Assembly: GCA_020796225.1 (NCBI GenBank)
Contig: CM036758.1
Location: forward strand, 29,732,647 to 29,796,646
Source of the DNA: Arion vulgaris
Lineage: Eukaryota; Mollusca; Gastropoda; Stylommatophora; Arionidae
Reading direction: 5' to 3'
DNA: 64,000 nt
Positions 41,045-51,479 of this stretch are shown here, piece after piece. The stretch's first letter is position 1. Each line of letters begins with the position of its first letter. The translations under genes were made by a program, and so were the position numbers. The notes beneath the pieces are model-generated. The model did not search any database. It had not been told where the DNA came from and saw only the letters and a list, made by a program, of their open reading frames with translations.

Positions 41045-41402
41045 ATAGAAGATAACCATGCTGATATCTGATATGAAAAATAAGGATATGTGAGGATGAT
41101 GTTAGACCAGTATTACTTCAAGAAGATATAAGCACTACTTGGCTAATAAGGATATGTCAGGATGATGTTAGACCGGTATTACTTCAAGAAAACATGAGCA
41201 CTACTTCGCTAATATGAATTCTAGATGTCACGAGAGCACGGGCAAGTACAGAACACAATGTCATAAGGAAAGTGATCAGGCGGCCCAGAAGTATCACATT
41301 GTAAGTTGACCCCATATGGGTATCTCTAGAAGACTAGAAACTTCTTGCATACTTCTGCACTGAGACGACAGAAAGTAGTCACGAATATTTTAGTGAACAT
41401 AG
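41045..41402. other. 63-bp duplication and unique sequence
   Basis: AATAAGGATATGTGAGGATG to CACTACTTGGCT is present twice (41083-41215), second copy diverged. Nothing else recognised. Confidence 0.6.
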
Positions 41403-41697
41403 ACGCCCGTGGGGTGCCGGGTCTCGCAAGGGGAACAAAGAATAATTACACTGCGACCAACACAGTATGACGTAAGAGCCGACTGAGGTAGACGCCTAGG
41501 AAGCTACCTAGTACATAAAAACGGAAATCAGACGTGCTGGCTTAAATGTTGGCGCATAACTGGCACAGCGTACAATCTCTCTTAGGCTCAGATCCCATAA
41601 AAATCACAAAGAGTAGTTAACAAGTCGTCGATATGGAGCATTCGAAGAAGAAGAAGAAGAAGAAGAAGAAGAAGAAGAAGAAGAAGAAGAAGAAAAA
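41403..41697 (+). mobile_element. SINE-like family E, plus strand, long GAA tail
   Basis: GCCCGTGGGGTGCCGGG head, ACACTGCGACCAACACAGTA, GTAAGAGCCGACTGAGGTAG, TGGCGCATAACTGGCACAGC body, ATCACAAAGAGTAGTTAAC, then about 50 bp of GAA triplets. Confidence 0.9.
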
Positions 41698-42111
41698 ACT
41701 GAAATAATTATAAACAATTTCAGTTTTATGTTTCATTAGAAACTCTGAAATGAACAAATTAAAATAAATGTTATTGATACATTACGGTTCTGTTTACTGT
41801 TGGAAACGGATGAGAATTAGAAAAAGACAAGACCAAAATAGATTAGAAAACCGAGATCTGGAAATCAGTAAAACTTCTTTCATGATAACTGATACTGCAT
41901 TTCCTGACGAAGCTTAACGGCACAAATTAAATGTTCCACTAGCTTAAGCCATTGAAGTTAAACTGAGTAAATCGAATCTTGTGTTATATATATATAACTG
42001 TATCAAGGGAAGTAACACATTAGTGTCTGAAGGAAGAGATAACTGACTCAAAAAACGGAATCCAAGAACGACAATCTATTAACCATATAGACAACACATT
42101 CTATAAAAAAT
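41698..42111. other. No recognised feature
   Basis: AT-rich unique-looking sequence. Confidence 0.4.
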
Positions 42112-42345
42112 AACATGTCGTTACTGCCTGCAGTACCGCTTTTAGGGCGGTGTAGGACAGGTGGGACGAGAGCCTGAGAATTTTATGGCCGCAATTTTTA
42201 GTGCAGTCGCCGCGAAGATGTCCATGTTAGGATTTTTCATTTATGCCACCAAAAAAATAAAACCCTTATCCTTACCGTGAATTGAACACACGTCTTTCGC
42301 ATTGGAGCTGCACTCTACTCTATTCGGCCAGAGACTCCTCAACGC
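42112..42345 (-). mobile_element. SINE family H, minus strand
   Basis: TACCGCTTTTAGGGCGGTGT, GTCGCCGCGAAGATGTCC, and CGTGAATTGAACACACG match the plus copy at 34.99 kb in reverse. Confidence 0.8.
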
Positions 42346-42419
42346 CATACGCTCATATCATCATATCACTTCTCATATCATTATAGCACTTTTTATATCA
42401 TCATGTATGTATGTATATA

Positions 42420-43235
42420 TGGCCCTTTTCATCTTTACAGACGGTCAATAGGCAAGTGTTTTACTTGACAACTTCTGAGTTTTCGCTTTTCTCTCTTGTT
42501 GTTCAGCTCGTACATAAGTCTCTTCTCAAAGACTCTGCGCCCTTCCGTAATTTGGCTTTCCACACAACTCTGTCATCAGTTAGTCCCTCCCATGTGCTGG
42601 GATCTATAGAAAAGTTTTTCATTGGGGTTTTGCAGACATCTTTATATCTGAGCAGTGGTCTGCCCTGGTGCCTCTTCCCTCCGAAAGTTCACAGAACAAC
42701 ATTTGTTTTGGTATGCGATAAGTTTCCATTCTTCTCACATGTACCAACCATATTAGTCGTCTACTGCTGAGCATGCCCATGATGGAAGGCAGATTTGCAC
42801 GTTGTAGTACTTCAGAGTTGGTTATCTTGTCGTACCACCTGATGTTCATAATCTTGCGGAGACATCGAAGGTGAAAGATGTTAAGTCTCTCTCTCGTGCC
42901 TTGAGTAGGCTGTCCATGTTTCTGAGCCATATAGTAAGAACTAATTACACAGGCTCGATATATTTGAGTCTTCGTCTGCAATGTCAATTTTTGTTGTCCC
43001 ACGCTCGCTTTGATAGTTTGCCGAATGTAGTAGCGGCACTCCCTATACGAGCGTTGATTTCCTCGTCAAGAGAAAGGCTGGCAGTGACCGTGGACCCAAG
43101 ATAGCAGAATTTTTGCACTGGTGTTAGATGGTCGCCATTTAAAGTGATATTTGATGTCTTACCTCCCTGACATAATACAACTGTTTTGGAGACACTTATT
43201 GTCAGAGAAAAGAGGTCGCATGCCTTTGACAAATT
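42420..43235 (-). mobile_element. LINE RT 3' half, minus strand
   Basis: Minus frames: LFSLTISVSKTVVLCQGG, FCYLGSTVTASLSLDEEINA, TKTQIYRACVISSYYMAQK, RLNIFHLRCLRKIMNIRWYD, RRLIWLVHVRRMETYRIPKQ, then after a shift DPSTWEGLTDDRVVWKAKLR and ESLRRDLC. This is the post-palm RT region through the C-terminus. Same lineage as the 3.7-4.2 kb copy. Upstream palm and endonuclease absent. Confidence 0.9.
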
Positions 43236-43239
43236 ATTA

Positions 43240-43740
43240 ATTATTATATCATCATAGCACTTCGTGTGTTATCATATCACTTCTCGTAGCATCAAATCAC
43301 TTCCAATATCATCGTAGCACTTCTCATATTATCATAGCCCTTCCATAAGCACTTAGTACAGTACTTCCCATAGCACCTCAGATTGTTTCTCATATCACTT
43401 CTTATAGCATTTCACATATTACTTCACTTAGACCTTTTCTTAGCACTTCTCATAGCACTTATCTTGTGCACTTCTCTACATTTCTCTTGTGTACTACTTC
43501 TCATATCACTTCTCTTGTACACTTCTCATAGCACTTATCTTGTGTACTACTTCTCTGCACTTCTCTTGTCACTTCTCATAGCACTTATCTTGTGTACTTC
43601 TCATGCACTTATCTTGTGTACCACTTCTCATAGCACTTATCTTGTGTACCACTTCTCATAGCACTTATCTTGTGTACCACTTCTCATAGCACTTATCTTG
43701 ACACTACTTATATCTTTTTATTTGACACTTCTCATACCAT
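43240..43740. repeat. Degenerate CACTTCTCATA repeat
   Basis: About 27-bp units (CACTTCTCATAGCACTTATC, TTGTGTA) that become regular at 43.56-43.70 kb; the left part has a looser ATCATATCACTTC pattern, also seen at 42345-42400. Confidence 0.85.
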
Positions 43741-43747
43741 TTCTCTC

Positions 43748-43990
43748 GTCCGAGTGGTTACCGGGGCCCAAATTGGGGCGTAAAGAATAGAACCACTGTT
43801 ACCTGCTACGTATGTCGTAAGAGGCGACTAATGAGGTTGGGTTGGGGCTAGCCTAGCTACCCCACACCGTAAAAAACACTAGATGGCTACAGAACGGAGA
43901 GCGAATCGAGTAAACTCTGGCTGAAACCAGACACATCGTCGAAGGATAAGCACCAGAGCTCCAAATGGCGCTGAAGATGTGACGTAAAGT
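43748..43990 (+). mobile_element. Family D head with a different body
   Basis: CGAGTGGTTACCGGGGCCCA, GAATAGAACCACTGTTACCT, CGTAAGAGGCGACTAATGAG match family D. From about 43835 the sequence departs (GGCTAGCCTAGCTACCCC, GAGCGAATCGAGTAAACTCT). The head is joined to a body not seen elsewhere in the window. Confidence 0.7.
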
Positions 43991-44074
43991 ACACCAATGC
44001 TAAGGCTGCATGAATCAGATTTCCACATGAATAAAATTTATGGGGAGGTCTGGTACATCAGTCTGGGCAGTGAT

Positions 44075-44873
44075 TGTGACAGAGAGAGAGAGAGAGAGAT
44101 ACCATTTCTCTTACCATTTACTTTAACATTTCTTATAGAACTACTGATATCCCTTCTGCTAGTAGATTTCTTAACATTTCTTACAAAGGCAACGCAAGAA
44201 CCGATCAATTCGATAACCAAGAATTCTTTTTTCAAGTTGAAGGAAATACAGAGGAAAATAAAGTCACACAGACAAAAGCAGAGAAAAATAAGAATAACTG
44301 ACAGAAGGATAAAAGTGGAAACAAAAGTAAAAGAAAATAAAGAAGTAAATAATGTGCAGAACGAAAGATATAAAATAAACAAGAACGCTAGACGACAAGA
44401 GAGTATCACTTTTGATAAATAAGAGACAAAATGAGAGATTGTCACAAAAATGAGATGTCAAAAAGCAATAGATAAATCAAGAAGAAGATAGACAGATAAA
44501 TAAGCGTTAAGATATACACAATTAAAGTTAGAATGTTGGATTATAGAAGTAAAACATTAAGATATACAAAATTAAAGTTAGAATGTTGGATGAAGAAAAA
44601 ACGTTAAGATATACTAGAATGTTGGATGATAGAAGAAAAGCGAAGGATGATAGACGACAGACAGACATACAGAAAAACATAAACCCAAATATAGAAAACT
44701 AAATGACAGATGAAATAAAACCAAACATTTTCAATATAGAATGTATGTATGTAGATTAGACACACCAGCGCACCAGCTGATCTGTCCAGGTACCATGTCT
44801 ATAGACTGAGTACACATAACTTAATCAACGGGAGACTTGAGTGGGAGAAAGAGATAAACGAGAGAAGTGTGTG

Positions 44874-44907
<34 letters not shown>

Positions 44908-45215
44908 TGAGAGAGTGAGAGAAGAGAGAAAGAGAGGAAAGAAACATAGGGGAGAGAGTGAGATAGAAGGTGAGTTAGAGAGCGAGAGAGAGTAAGTGAG
45001 ATAATGAGAGATAGAAACAGAGTAGGAGAGAGAGAGAGAGTGAGAGAAGGAGAAAGAGGGAGGGTGAGAGAGGGGGAAGAGAATGAAAGAAAGTGAGAAA
45101 ACGTGAGAGTTGAAAGAGTGAGTGATAGACAGAGAGAGACAGAGAGAGAAAGAGAGTGAGAATGTGAGAGAAAAAATGAGTAAAAGAAGTGAGTGTAAAA
45201 AAACATAAGTTTGAT
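44075..45215. repeat. Purine-rich low complexity (GAGA, AGAAAA) with a 50-bp triplication
   Basis: GA runs at 44080-44098 and 44884-45180; AGATAAA-rich sequence between. At about 44505-44640 a unit with AAGATATACACAATTAAAGT recurs three times. Open frames on both strands are composition artefacts. Confidence 0.85.
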
Positions 45216-45562
45216 ACAGAACTTAGTGTTAGAAGTGAGAGATTATTTAATTGAAAGAAATGAGAATAAGATTAGCGGTTTATGTTTATCTGAAAGAGGT
45301 ACAGACGAAACACAAAAGGACAAAAAAACTAGGTTGGATGGAATAGCAAATAGATCTAAGTATGATTTACTGATGGGATTGACAGAAACTCCCAGGTATA
45401 CACAAAATGATTACATCATGTTGATTTCTGATTGATTCTATCATGATAAACAATCATAACTATTACACTTAAATGTGGAGCATGCGTAGTGAGTTACTTC
45501 CGTGTCTGCCGGTTTCAGCGGAAGTAACTTAAACGCAAATTCCCTGTTGACAACTAAAGTGA
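45216..45562. other. No recognised feature
   Basis: Unique-looking sequence; includes a 74-codon plus frame (45211-45435) of no recognisable family. Confidence 0.4.
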
Positions 45563-45665
45563 TTATTTGCAGACATATTAACAAAATATTTGCTGACATA
45601 TTAACAAAATATTTGCTGACATATTAACAAAATATTTGCTGACATATTAACAAAATATTTGCTGT
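45563..45665. repeat. 23-bp tandem repeat, about 4.5 copies
   Basis: ACATATTAACAAAATATTTG plus CTG in perfect register. Confidence 0.95.
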
Positions 45666-45769
45666 TTTTGAGTACCACTACTTCTGAAGGCGCGCGTTTA
45701 CAGATTTCTATAAATTCAAATCTGCCACTTACAAGGAACAATTTAGTACTTTCACTCCGTAATTCTTAT

Positions 45770-45806
45770 TGATCCCCTTGTGAGCCCTGTCAACACACGG
45801 GCGGTA
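45770..45806 (-). mobile_element. Family E head fragment
   Basis: CCCCTTGTGAGCCCTGTCAA then CACACGGGCGG: the extreme head of family E, nothing more. Confidence 0.6.
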
Positions 45807-45854
45807 TTCAACACAAACATTGGGAAATTATTGCATCCAATAACAAAACATCAA

Positions 45855-46050
45855 ACATACAATAATAGATCTAATACAAACAGAGAAATGTGTATGTTTC
45901 TAATACAAACAGAGAAATGTGTATGTTTCTAATACAAACAGAGAAAGATGTATGTTTCTAATACAAACAGAGAAAGGTGTATGTCTCTAATACAAACAGA
46001 AAAATATGTATGTTTCTAATACAAACAGAGAAAGATGTATGTTTCTAATT
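45855..46050. repeat. 29-bp minisatellite, about 6 copies
   Basis: CTAATACAAACAGAGAAATG plus TGTATGTTT, substitutions only. Confidence 0.94.
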
Positions 46051-46164
46051 TCTTTGTGTAGAAAAAAAGTTAATATTTTGTTATGGTAGATTACTAGATT
46101 ATTGGTTTATTTATATTTTTTATTTCGTTTGATTGTTTGGTTTATTATTTAGTTGGATATTTTT

Positions 46165-46320
46165 CTTGAACTGTCAAATGTTTGCTGGATACAATCCTGG
46201 AACACAATCCACTATCAGAGATGAAAAGTTTGCTGGATACAATCCTGGATCCTGGAATACAATCCACTATCAGAGATGAAAAGCTTGCTGGATACAATCC
46301 TGGAACACAATGCCCTATCA
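46165..46320. repeat. About 50-bp tandem repeat, 3 copies
   Basis: TTGCTGGATACAATCCTGGA and CACTATCAGAGATGAAAAG three times; the middle copy has a CCTGGATCCTGG duplication. Confidence 0.92.
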
Positions 46321-46424
46321 GAGGTGGAGCACACATAATCAATGTTGGGCCTGTGGCTGTTGTGACCTCACACAGACTTCGCTCTTACATTTCTCATGAA
46401 TTACTCTCTCACACTACGCTCTCT

Positions 46425-47435
46425 CTCTCTCTATCTGTCTATTTACCTGTCTCTCTATCTGTCTATTTACCTGTCTCTCTATCTGTCTATTTACCTGTCT
46501 CTCTATCTGTCTATTTACCTGTCTCTCTATATGTCTATTTACCTGTCTCTCTATCTGTCTATTTACCTGTCTCTCTATATGTCTATTTACCTGTCTCTCT
46601 ATCTGTCTATTTACCTGTCTCTCTATATGTCTATTTACCTGTCTCTCTATCTGTCTATTTACCTGTCTCTCTATCTGTCTATTTACCTGTCTCTCTATAT
46701 GTCTATTTACCTGTCTCTCTATCTGTCTCTATATGTCTCTCTCTGTCTCTATATGTCTCTATATGTCTCTATATTCATCTACTATCTCTGATCTCTATAT
46801 GTATCTCTATCTGTGTCTCTATCTGCTATTTACTTCTGTCTCTATCTGTCTATTTACTTGTCTCTCTATCTGTCTATTTACTTGTCTCTCTATCATGCTC
46901 TATACTTGTCATTTCTATCTCTGTCTCTATATGTATTTCTATCTCTGTCTCTATCTGCTATCTCTACTCTGTCTCTATCTGTCTATTTACTTGTCTCTCT
47001 ATCTGTCTATTTACTTGTCTCTCTATCTGTCTATTTACTTGTCTCTCTATATGTCTCTATATGTATTTCTATCTCTGTCTCTATATGTATCTCTATCTGT
47101 GTCTCTATCTGTCTATTTACCTGTCTCTCTATATGTCTATTTACCTGTCTCTCTATCTGTCTCTATATGTCTCTCTCTGTCTCTATATGTCTCTCTCTGT
47201 CTCTATATGTATTTCTATCTCTGTCTCTATATGTATCTCTATCTGTGTCTCTATCTGTCTATTTACTTGTCTATCTGTCTATTTACTTGTCTCTCTATCT
47301 GTCTATTTACTTGTCTCTCTATATGTCTCTCTCGCTCTTTGTGTCTCGCTATATGTCTCTATATGTCGCTCTATCTGCTCTCTATCTGTCTCTCTATCTC
47401 TGTCTCTTTATCTGTCTCTATATCTGTCTCTCTCT
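46425..47435. repeat. 24-bp CTATCTGTCTATTTACCTGT satellite, 1 kb
   Basis: Unit of 24 bp (CTATCTGTCTATTTACCTGT plus CTCT) alternates with ATATGTCTATTTACC. The middle mixes shorter 12-bp CTCTATATGTCT blocks and a TTACTTG subtype. The period has no stop in any plus frame, so frames of 458, 237, 222 and 131 codons overlap; none is credible as a gene. Confidence 0.96.
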
Positions 47436-47822
47436 TTCTCACATAAATACACACACAGACATGACCCTCATTCATTTCTAGATCATATTCAGTTGTCTCA
47501 ATATCTCTCTCTTTCTCACATAAATACACACACAGACATGACCCTCATTCATTTCTAGATCATATATTCAGTTGTCTCAATATCTCTCTCTTTCTCACAT
47601 AAATACACACACAGACATGACCCTCATTCATTTCTAGATCATATTCAGTTGTCTCAATATCTGTCTCTTTCTCACATAAATACACACACAGACATGACCC
47701 TCATTCATTTCTAGATCATATTCAGTTGTCTCAATATCTGTTCTCTCTCTTCTACATAAATACACACACAGACATGACCCTCATTCATTTCTAGATCATA
47801 TTCAGTTTGTCTCAATATCTGA
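47436..47822. repeat. 75-79-bp minisatellite, 5 copies
   Basis: ACACACACAGACATGACCCT and TTCTAGATCATATTCAGTTG recur five times, with two-base length changes at the ATAT and CT runs. Confidence 0.95.
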
Positions 47823-47864
47823 CTTATCTTTAATCTTATTCATTGTTGTCAATACTTTTACAAA

Positions 47865-47998
47865 GATGAGAATGAGTCTTGTTCCCATTCAGAGAATGAG
47901 TCTTGTTCCCATTCAGAGAATGAGTCTTGTTCCCATTCAGAGAATGAGTCTTGTTCCCATTCAGAGAATGAGTCTTGTTCCCATTCAGAGAATGAAGA
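47865..47998. repeat. 24-bp tandem repeat, 5-6 copies
   Basis: GAGAATGAGTCTTGTTCCCA plus TTCA, perfect copies. Confidence 0.95.
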
Positions 47999-48164
47999 CA
48001 ATCTCCATAATTGACGTCTGCGTTGACTGCAGGAAAACATAGCAACCAAACACGACATTCCAATAGAAAGACGTTATTCATGATTTTGTTGCAGATTCGT
48101 TAGAATATTTAGTAGGTTACTCAATACAGTTTTCTATTTGGTTAATTCTCTTCACAAAAAAGAC

Positions 48165-48440
48165 AACCTTGGCTAAAGATATGTGGCAGAATGCTGGAAT
48201 ATACTAAACCATCTAGCTAAAGATATGTGGCAGAATGCTGGAATATACTAAACCGTCTAGCTAAAGATATGTGGCAGAATGCTGGAATATACTAAGCTGT
48301 CTAGCTAATGATATGTGGCAGAATGATGGAATATACTAAACTGTCTAGCTAAAGATATGTGGCAGAATGCTGAAATATTCTAAGCTGTCTAGCTAAAGAT
48401 ATGTGGCAGAATGCTGGAATACAATAAACTGTCTAGCTAG
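48165..48440. repeat. 44-bp minisatellite, 6 copies
   Basis: AGCTAAAGATATGTGGCAGA followed by ATGCTGGAATATACTAA, substitutions only. Confidence 0.95.
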
Positions 48441-48554
48441 CAGATGGAGACAGATTAATTCAGACGGAACAGTCTTGCAAGGTCTTAAAGGTCACAGTTT
48501 AAAGTGTTGAAGTTTAGAGCAAAACATGAAGATCCAAAATATTGGGGATATCTT

Positions 48555-48780
48555 CATCTTTTTCTTCGAAGAGCGCTCCATATCGATCACTTGTTAAACC
48601 AGTCTTTGTGATTGATATATGATCTAAGCCTAAGAACGATTATGCGTTGTGCCAGTTACGCCTACAAGTAGGCCAGCACATCCGATTTCTGCGACGCTTT
48701 TTATTTACTAGGATAGCTTCCTATACTCCTACCTCAGTCGCCTCTTATGCCAGGCCATGTAGGTCACAGTGTTACTATTC
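48555..48780 (-). mobile_element. SINE-like family E, minus strand
   Basis: TTTTCTTCGAAGAGCGCTCC, GTGCCAGTTACGCCTACAAG, CAGTCGCCTCTTATGCCAGG, head truncated at GTTACTATTC. Confidence 0.85.
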
Positions 48781-49011
48781 TGATACTATTCACTGATTAT
48801 TATAATACGAACAAATAGTAGGTGTCAACTATAGTGAACAACCATGCGTGATAGGGATATATATATATACTGTAACAAAGTAAGTAAACTTGATGGATGG
48901 ATGAAACGATTTTATTTTTAATTTACCAACGGCGATATACTATTTTATTACACTGAGAAATATATAAAAACCACAAGAAAGAAATACTAACAGAAATAGT
49001 AACAGTTCACT

Positions 49012-49253
49012 GAGAAATATATATATATATATTTTTTTTTTTTTCCCGATCCAGAAGCACTTGAGCTTTTCAGCTCTTCGGCTCGGTGCCATGGACATCG
49101 TAACCCTTCAGTTCGGTGCAACGAACACCGTAAATCTGCGGAATCTGTGGCTTTTTCTGCCATCCCGCGGAATTGAACCCGCACACACAGAGGGATAGTC
49201 ACCCGTAGTCCAACGCGCTACGAACACGCGGGCAGACGGGCGAGAAATATATA
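49012..49253 (-). mobile_element. SINE family A with 12-bp target duplication
   Basis: Body 49024-49241 with a T13 run, CCGATCCAGAAGCACTTGAG, the GGTGCAACGAACACCG segment, GGAATTGAACCCGC (reverse B box) and CAACGCGCTACGAACACG (reverse A box). GAGAAATATATA flanks at 49012-49023 and 49242-49253, with the flanking CACAAGAAAGAAAT also duplicated nearby. Confidence 0.93.
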
Positions 49254-49544
49254 AAAACCACAAGAAAGAAATGTCAATATTAAGATAATGACCTTCAACT
49301 CAAACTGTCATCAACAGTCGTCGTTGTACACACAAGAAATAGACAACAATAAAAAGTTCCGTTTAATATGTTTCTACAACTGTGACAAACACTTTATGAC
49401 AAATTTTGCCTTCTTATATCTCTGTTTCAGTGTCTAATTTCTTATTTATATTGTGGGGTCACCAGCCCTACGACCAACCGCTGCTTCTGGTTATCTTTTA
49501 TGATATGCGAGAGAAGACAGTGGTTCTATTCTTCAAAAGAATCT

Positions 49545-49855
49545 AAAGACCAAAGATTAACTTCATTGCACCGGGCTTCCTGATGCAGCTGAGTCCCTCT
49601 CTCTAGAAATGGCACGCCACCTGTTTAGAGTGTTGACAAAACCGAATTCTGTAGCGCCGGCAACAATCATAGAGATCTTCGGGAAATTGCACTCGTGTAC
49701 AGAACAACCCGTTTTGAATTTAAACCAACGACCTTCGAAACGCGTGCCCAGAAATTGCACTCGTGTACAGAACAACCCGTTTTGAATTTAAACCAACGAC
49801 CTTCGAAACGCATGCCCAACGACGTAACCACTTAGCAACAATGGCCCAGATTATA
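49545..49855 (-). mobile_element. SINE family G with internal 68-bp duplication
   Basis: 3' domain CAAAGATTAACTTCATTGCA and GGCACGCCACCTGTTTAGAG; the head in element sense has GCTAAGTGGTTACGTCGTTG and GTTGGTTTAAATTC. A 68-bp stretch, GAAATTGCACTCGTGTACAG to CGCGTGCCCA, is present twice (49681-49820), duplicating the B-box region. Confidence 0.7.
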
Positions 49856-49889
49856 TTACTTGTTGCCCCGGAAACCAAACAGGGACTCT

Positions 49890-50030
49890 ATAGTGTTGAG
49901 TGTCCTTAAGTATATCTATAAGACAAGGGGAACATCAACAGTGGTTGACATAAACATAAGACCATAGAGGGAGGGACGCGTTGAGTCTGTCCTTAAGTAC
50001 ATATATATGACAAGGAGTCGAAAACCGATG
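49890..50030. repeat. Dispersed duplication of a GTCCTTAAGTA segment
   Basis: GTGTCCTTAAGTATATCTAT and AAGACAAGG recur at 49975-50025 and, around the SINE D insertion, at 51117-51167 and 51429-51460 (ACATAAGACCATA). Confidence 0.65.
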
Positions 50031-50109
50031 TTAAAATAATTGTAAAGACACATTAAAAGATAATACAAGATAGAAAGAATGATGTAGGATTTATTGTAAC
50101 CTTTGCTCT

Positions 50110-50138
50110 AGAGTGAGCTGAAAGTAATAATATATATA

Positions 50139-50186
<48 letters not shown>

Positions 50187-50195
50187 CGTGCATGT
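50110..50195. repeat. AT dinucleotide tract
   Basis: ATATAT over about 65 bp, ending TGTGTGCGTGCATGTG. Confidence 0.97.
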
Positions 50196-50530
50196 GTATA
50201 TGTATACTTGTGTTTTCATACTATATAATAATAATATGTGGTCTATATGATGAACTGTAGAAGACGTTTGCTTGTGGTTCTGAATTAGGTTGTGTCTATG
50301 AATCCAGATCCAGTCACATTTTTAATTGTTCATGAGAACCCTAAGATTGTTGCTGGAGCTACGGTGTTCGTGCAACACTCACATCAGATGGTGAATCCAT
50401 TTCTGCCGACAGGAGCGGAGTCAAATGGAGGAATCTGTTGAAGTCAATGCTTCGCCTCTAGACCCTTTATATAATAGCTATACTACCCTGATTTACACCA
50501 AAAATGTAATATTTCTCTTACGTCATAATT
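50196..50530. other. No recognised feature
   Basis: Unique-looking sequence, no frame or period. Confidence 0.4.
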
Positions 50531-50534
50531 ATAA

Positions 50535-50790
50535 CTCGTCTACATAACAGTCTACACAACAGTCTACACAACAGTCTACACAATAGTCTACACAATAGTC
50601 TACACAACAGTTCTAGTCACAAAGTCAAAGTCACTACATCAATCAGTCTACACAACAGTCTACACAATAGTCTACACAATAGTCTACACAAAGTCTACAC
50701 ATCAAGTCTACACAACAGTCTACACAACAGTCTACACTCAAGTCTAACAAAGTCTACATTACAGTCTAAACACAACAGCAGTATACACAA
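50535..50790. repeat. 11-bp ACAGTCTACAC minisatellite
   Basis: ACAGTCTACACA-type units, clean at 50545-50610, then with scattered deletions and a non-repeat insert near 50612-50640. Confidence 0.9.
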
Positions 50791-50847
50791 CATAGCTTGG
50801 CTGGATCTCAATCATGTCACTGTCATCTTTGCTATGAGAATTTTTTT

Positions 50848-51045
50848 TTTTCCGATCCAGAAGCACTTGAGCTTTTCAGCTCTTCTGCTCGGTTCCGTGA
50901 ACATCGTAACTCTTCGGTTCGGTGCAACGAACACCGTAAATCTGGGGAATCTGTGGCTTTTCTGCCATCCCGCGGAATTGAACCCGCACACAAGAGGGAT
51001 AGTCACCCGTAGTCCAACGCGCTACGAATACGCTGGGCAGACGGG
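50848..51045 (-). mobile_element. SINE family A, minus strand
   Basis: T11 run, CCGATCCAGAAGCACTTGAG, GGTGCAACGAACACCG, GGAATTGAACCCGC, CAACGCGCTACGAATACG and the GGGCAGACGGGC end. Target duplication not obvious. Confidence 0.9.
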
Positions 51046-51167
51046 CTACATCTCTTGATAAAATCGTCTATGTCATTGAAAAAGTATTTTGACGAATGTC
51101 TGACAAATTCCTCGAGTGATGAGTCTGTCCTTGTGTGCATATATAAGACAAGGAGACACTAACAGTG

Positions 51168-51441
51168 ACTGCACAAACACCTGAGTGGTTACGGGCCCAC
51201 ATTTGGGGTGTCAAGAATAGAACCATTGCTACCTGCTACGCATGTCGTAAGAGGTGACTAAGGAGGTTTGTTTGAAATCAGATGCACATGTCCTAAACGT
51301 GTAGAAGTCTATGCGTTTAGGGCCTACAAACCAACGTGCAACGTATCAGTTCTTGGGCAAAGATCAAACATATCACAAAGAGTGATTAAAATTGTGTAAA
51401 GAACGAACACAAAGAAAAGAAGAAGAAGACTGCCACAAACA
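51168..51441 (+). mobile_element. SINE-like family D with about 12-bp target duplication
   Basis: Body 51181-51428: CTGAGTGGTTACGGGCCCAC head, GTCGTAAGAGGTGACTAAGG, GTGTAGAAGTCTATGCGTTT, tail AAGAAGAAGAAG. ACTGCACAAACA before and ACTGCCACAAACA after form a target duplication with one indel, so these head-bearing elements do insert as units. Confidence 0.88.
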
Positions 51442-51479
51442 TAAGACCATACTGGAGAATTTTAGGACCGTTATGAATT

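Noticed and set aside
44038..45206. Serine-, leucine- and phenylalanine-rich frames of about 135 codons
   Set aside because: GA/CT-rich low complexity; no domain or conserved motif.
46182..47558. 458-codon open frame plus overlapping 237-, 222- and 131-codon frames
   Set aside because: All lie in a 24-bp CTATCTGT satellite whose period is divisible by three; three frames are open at once, which marks composition, not coding.
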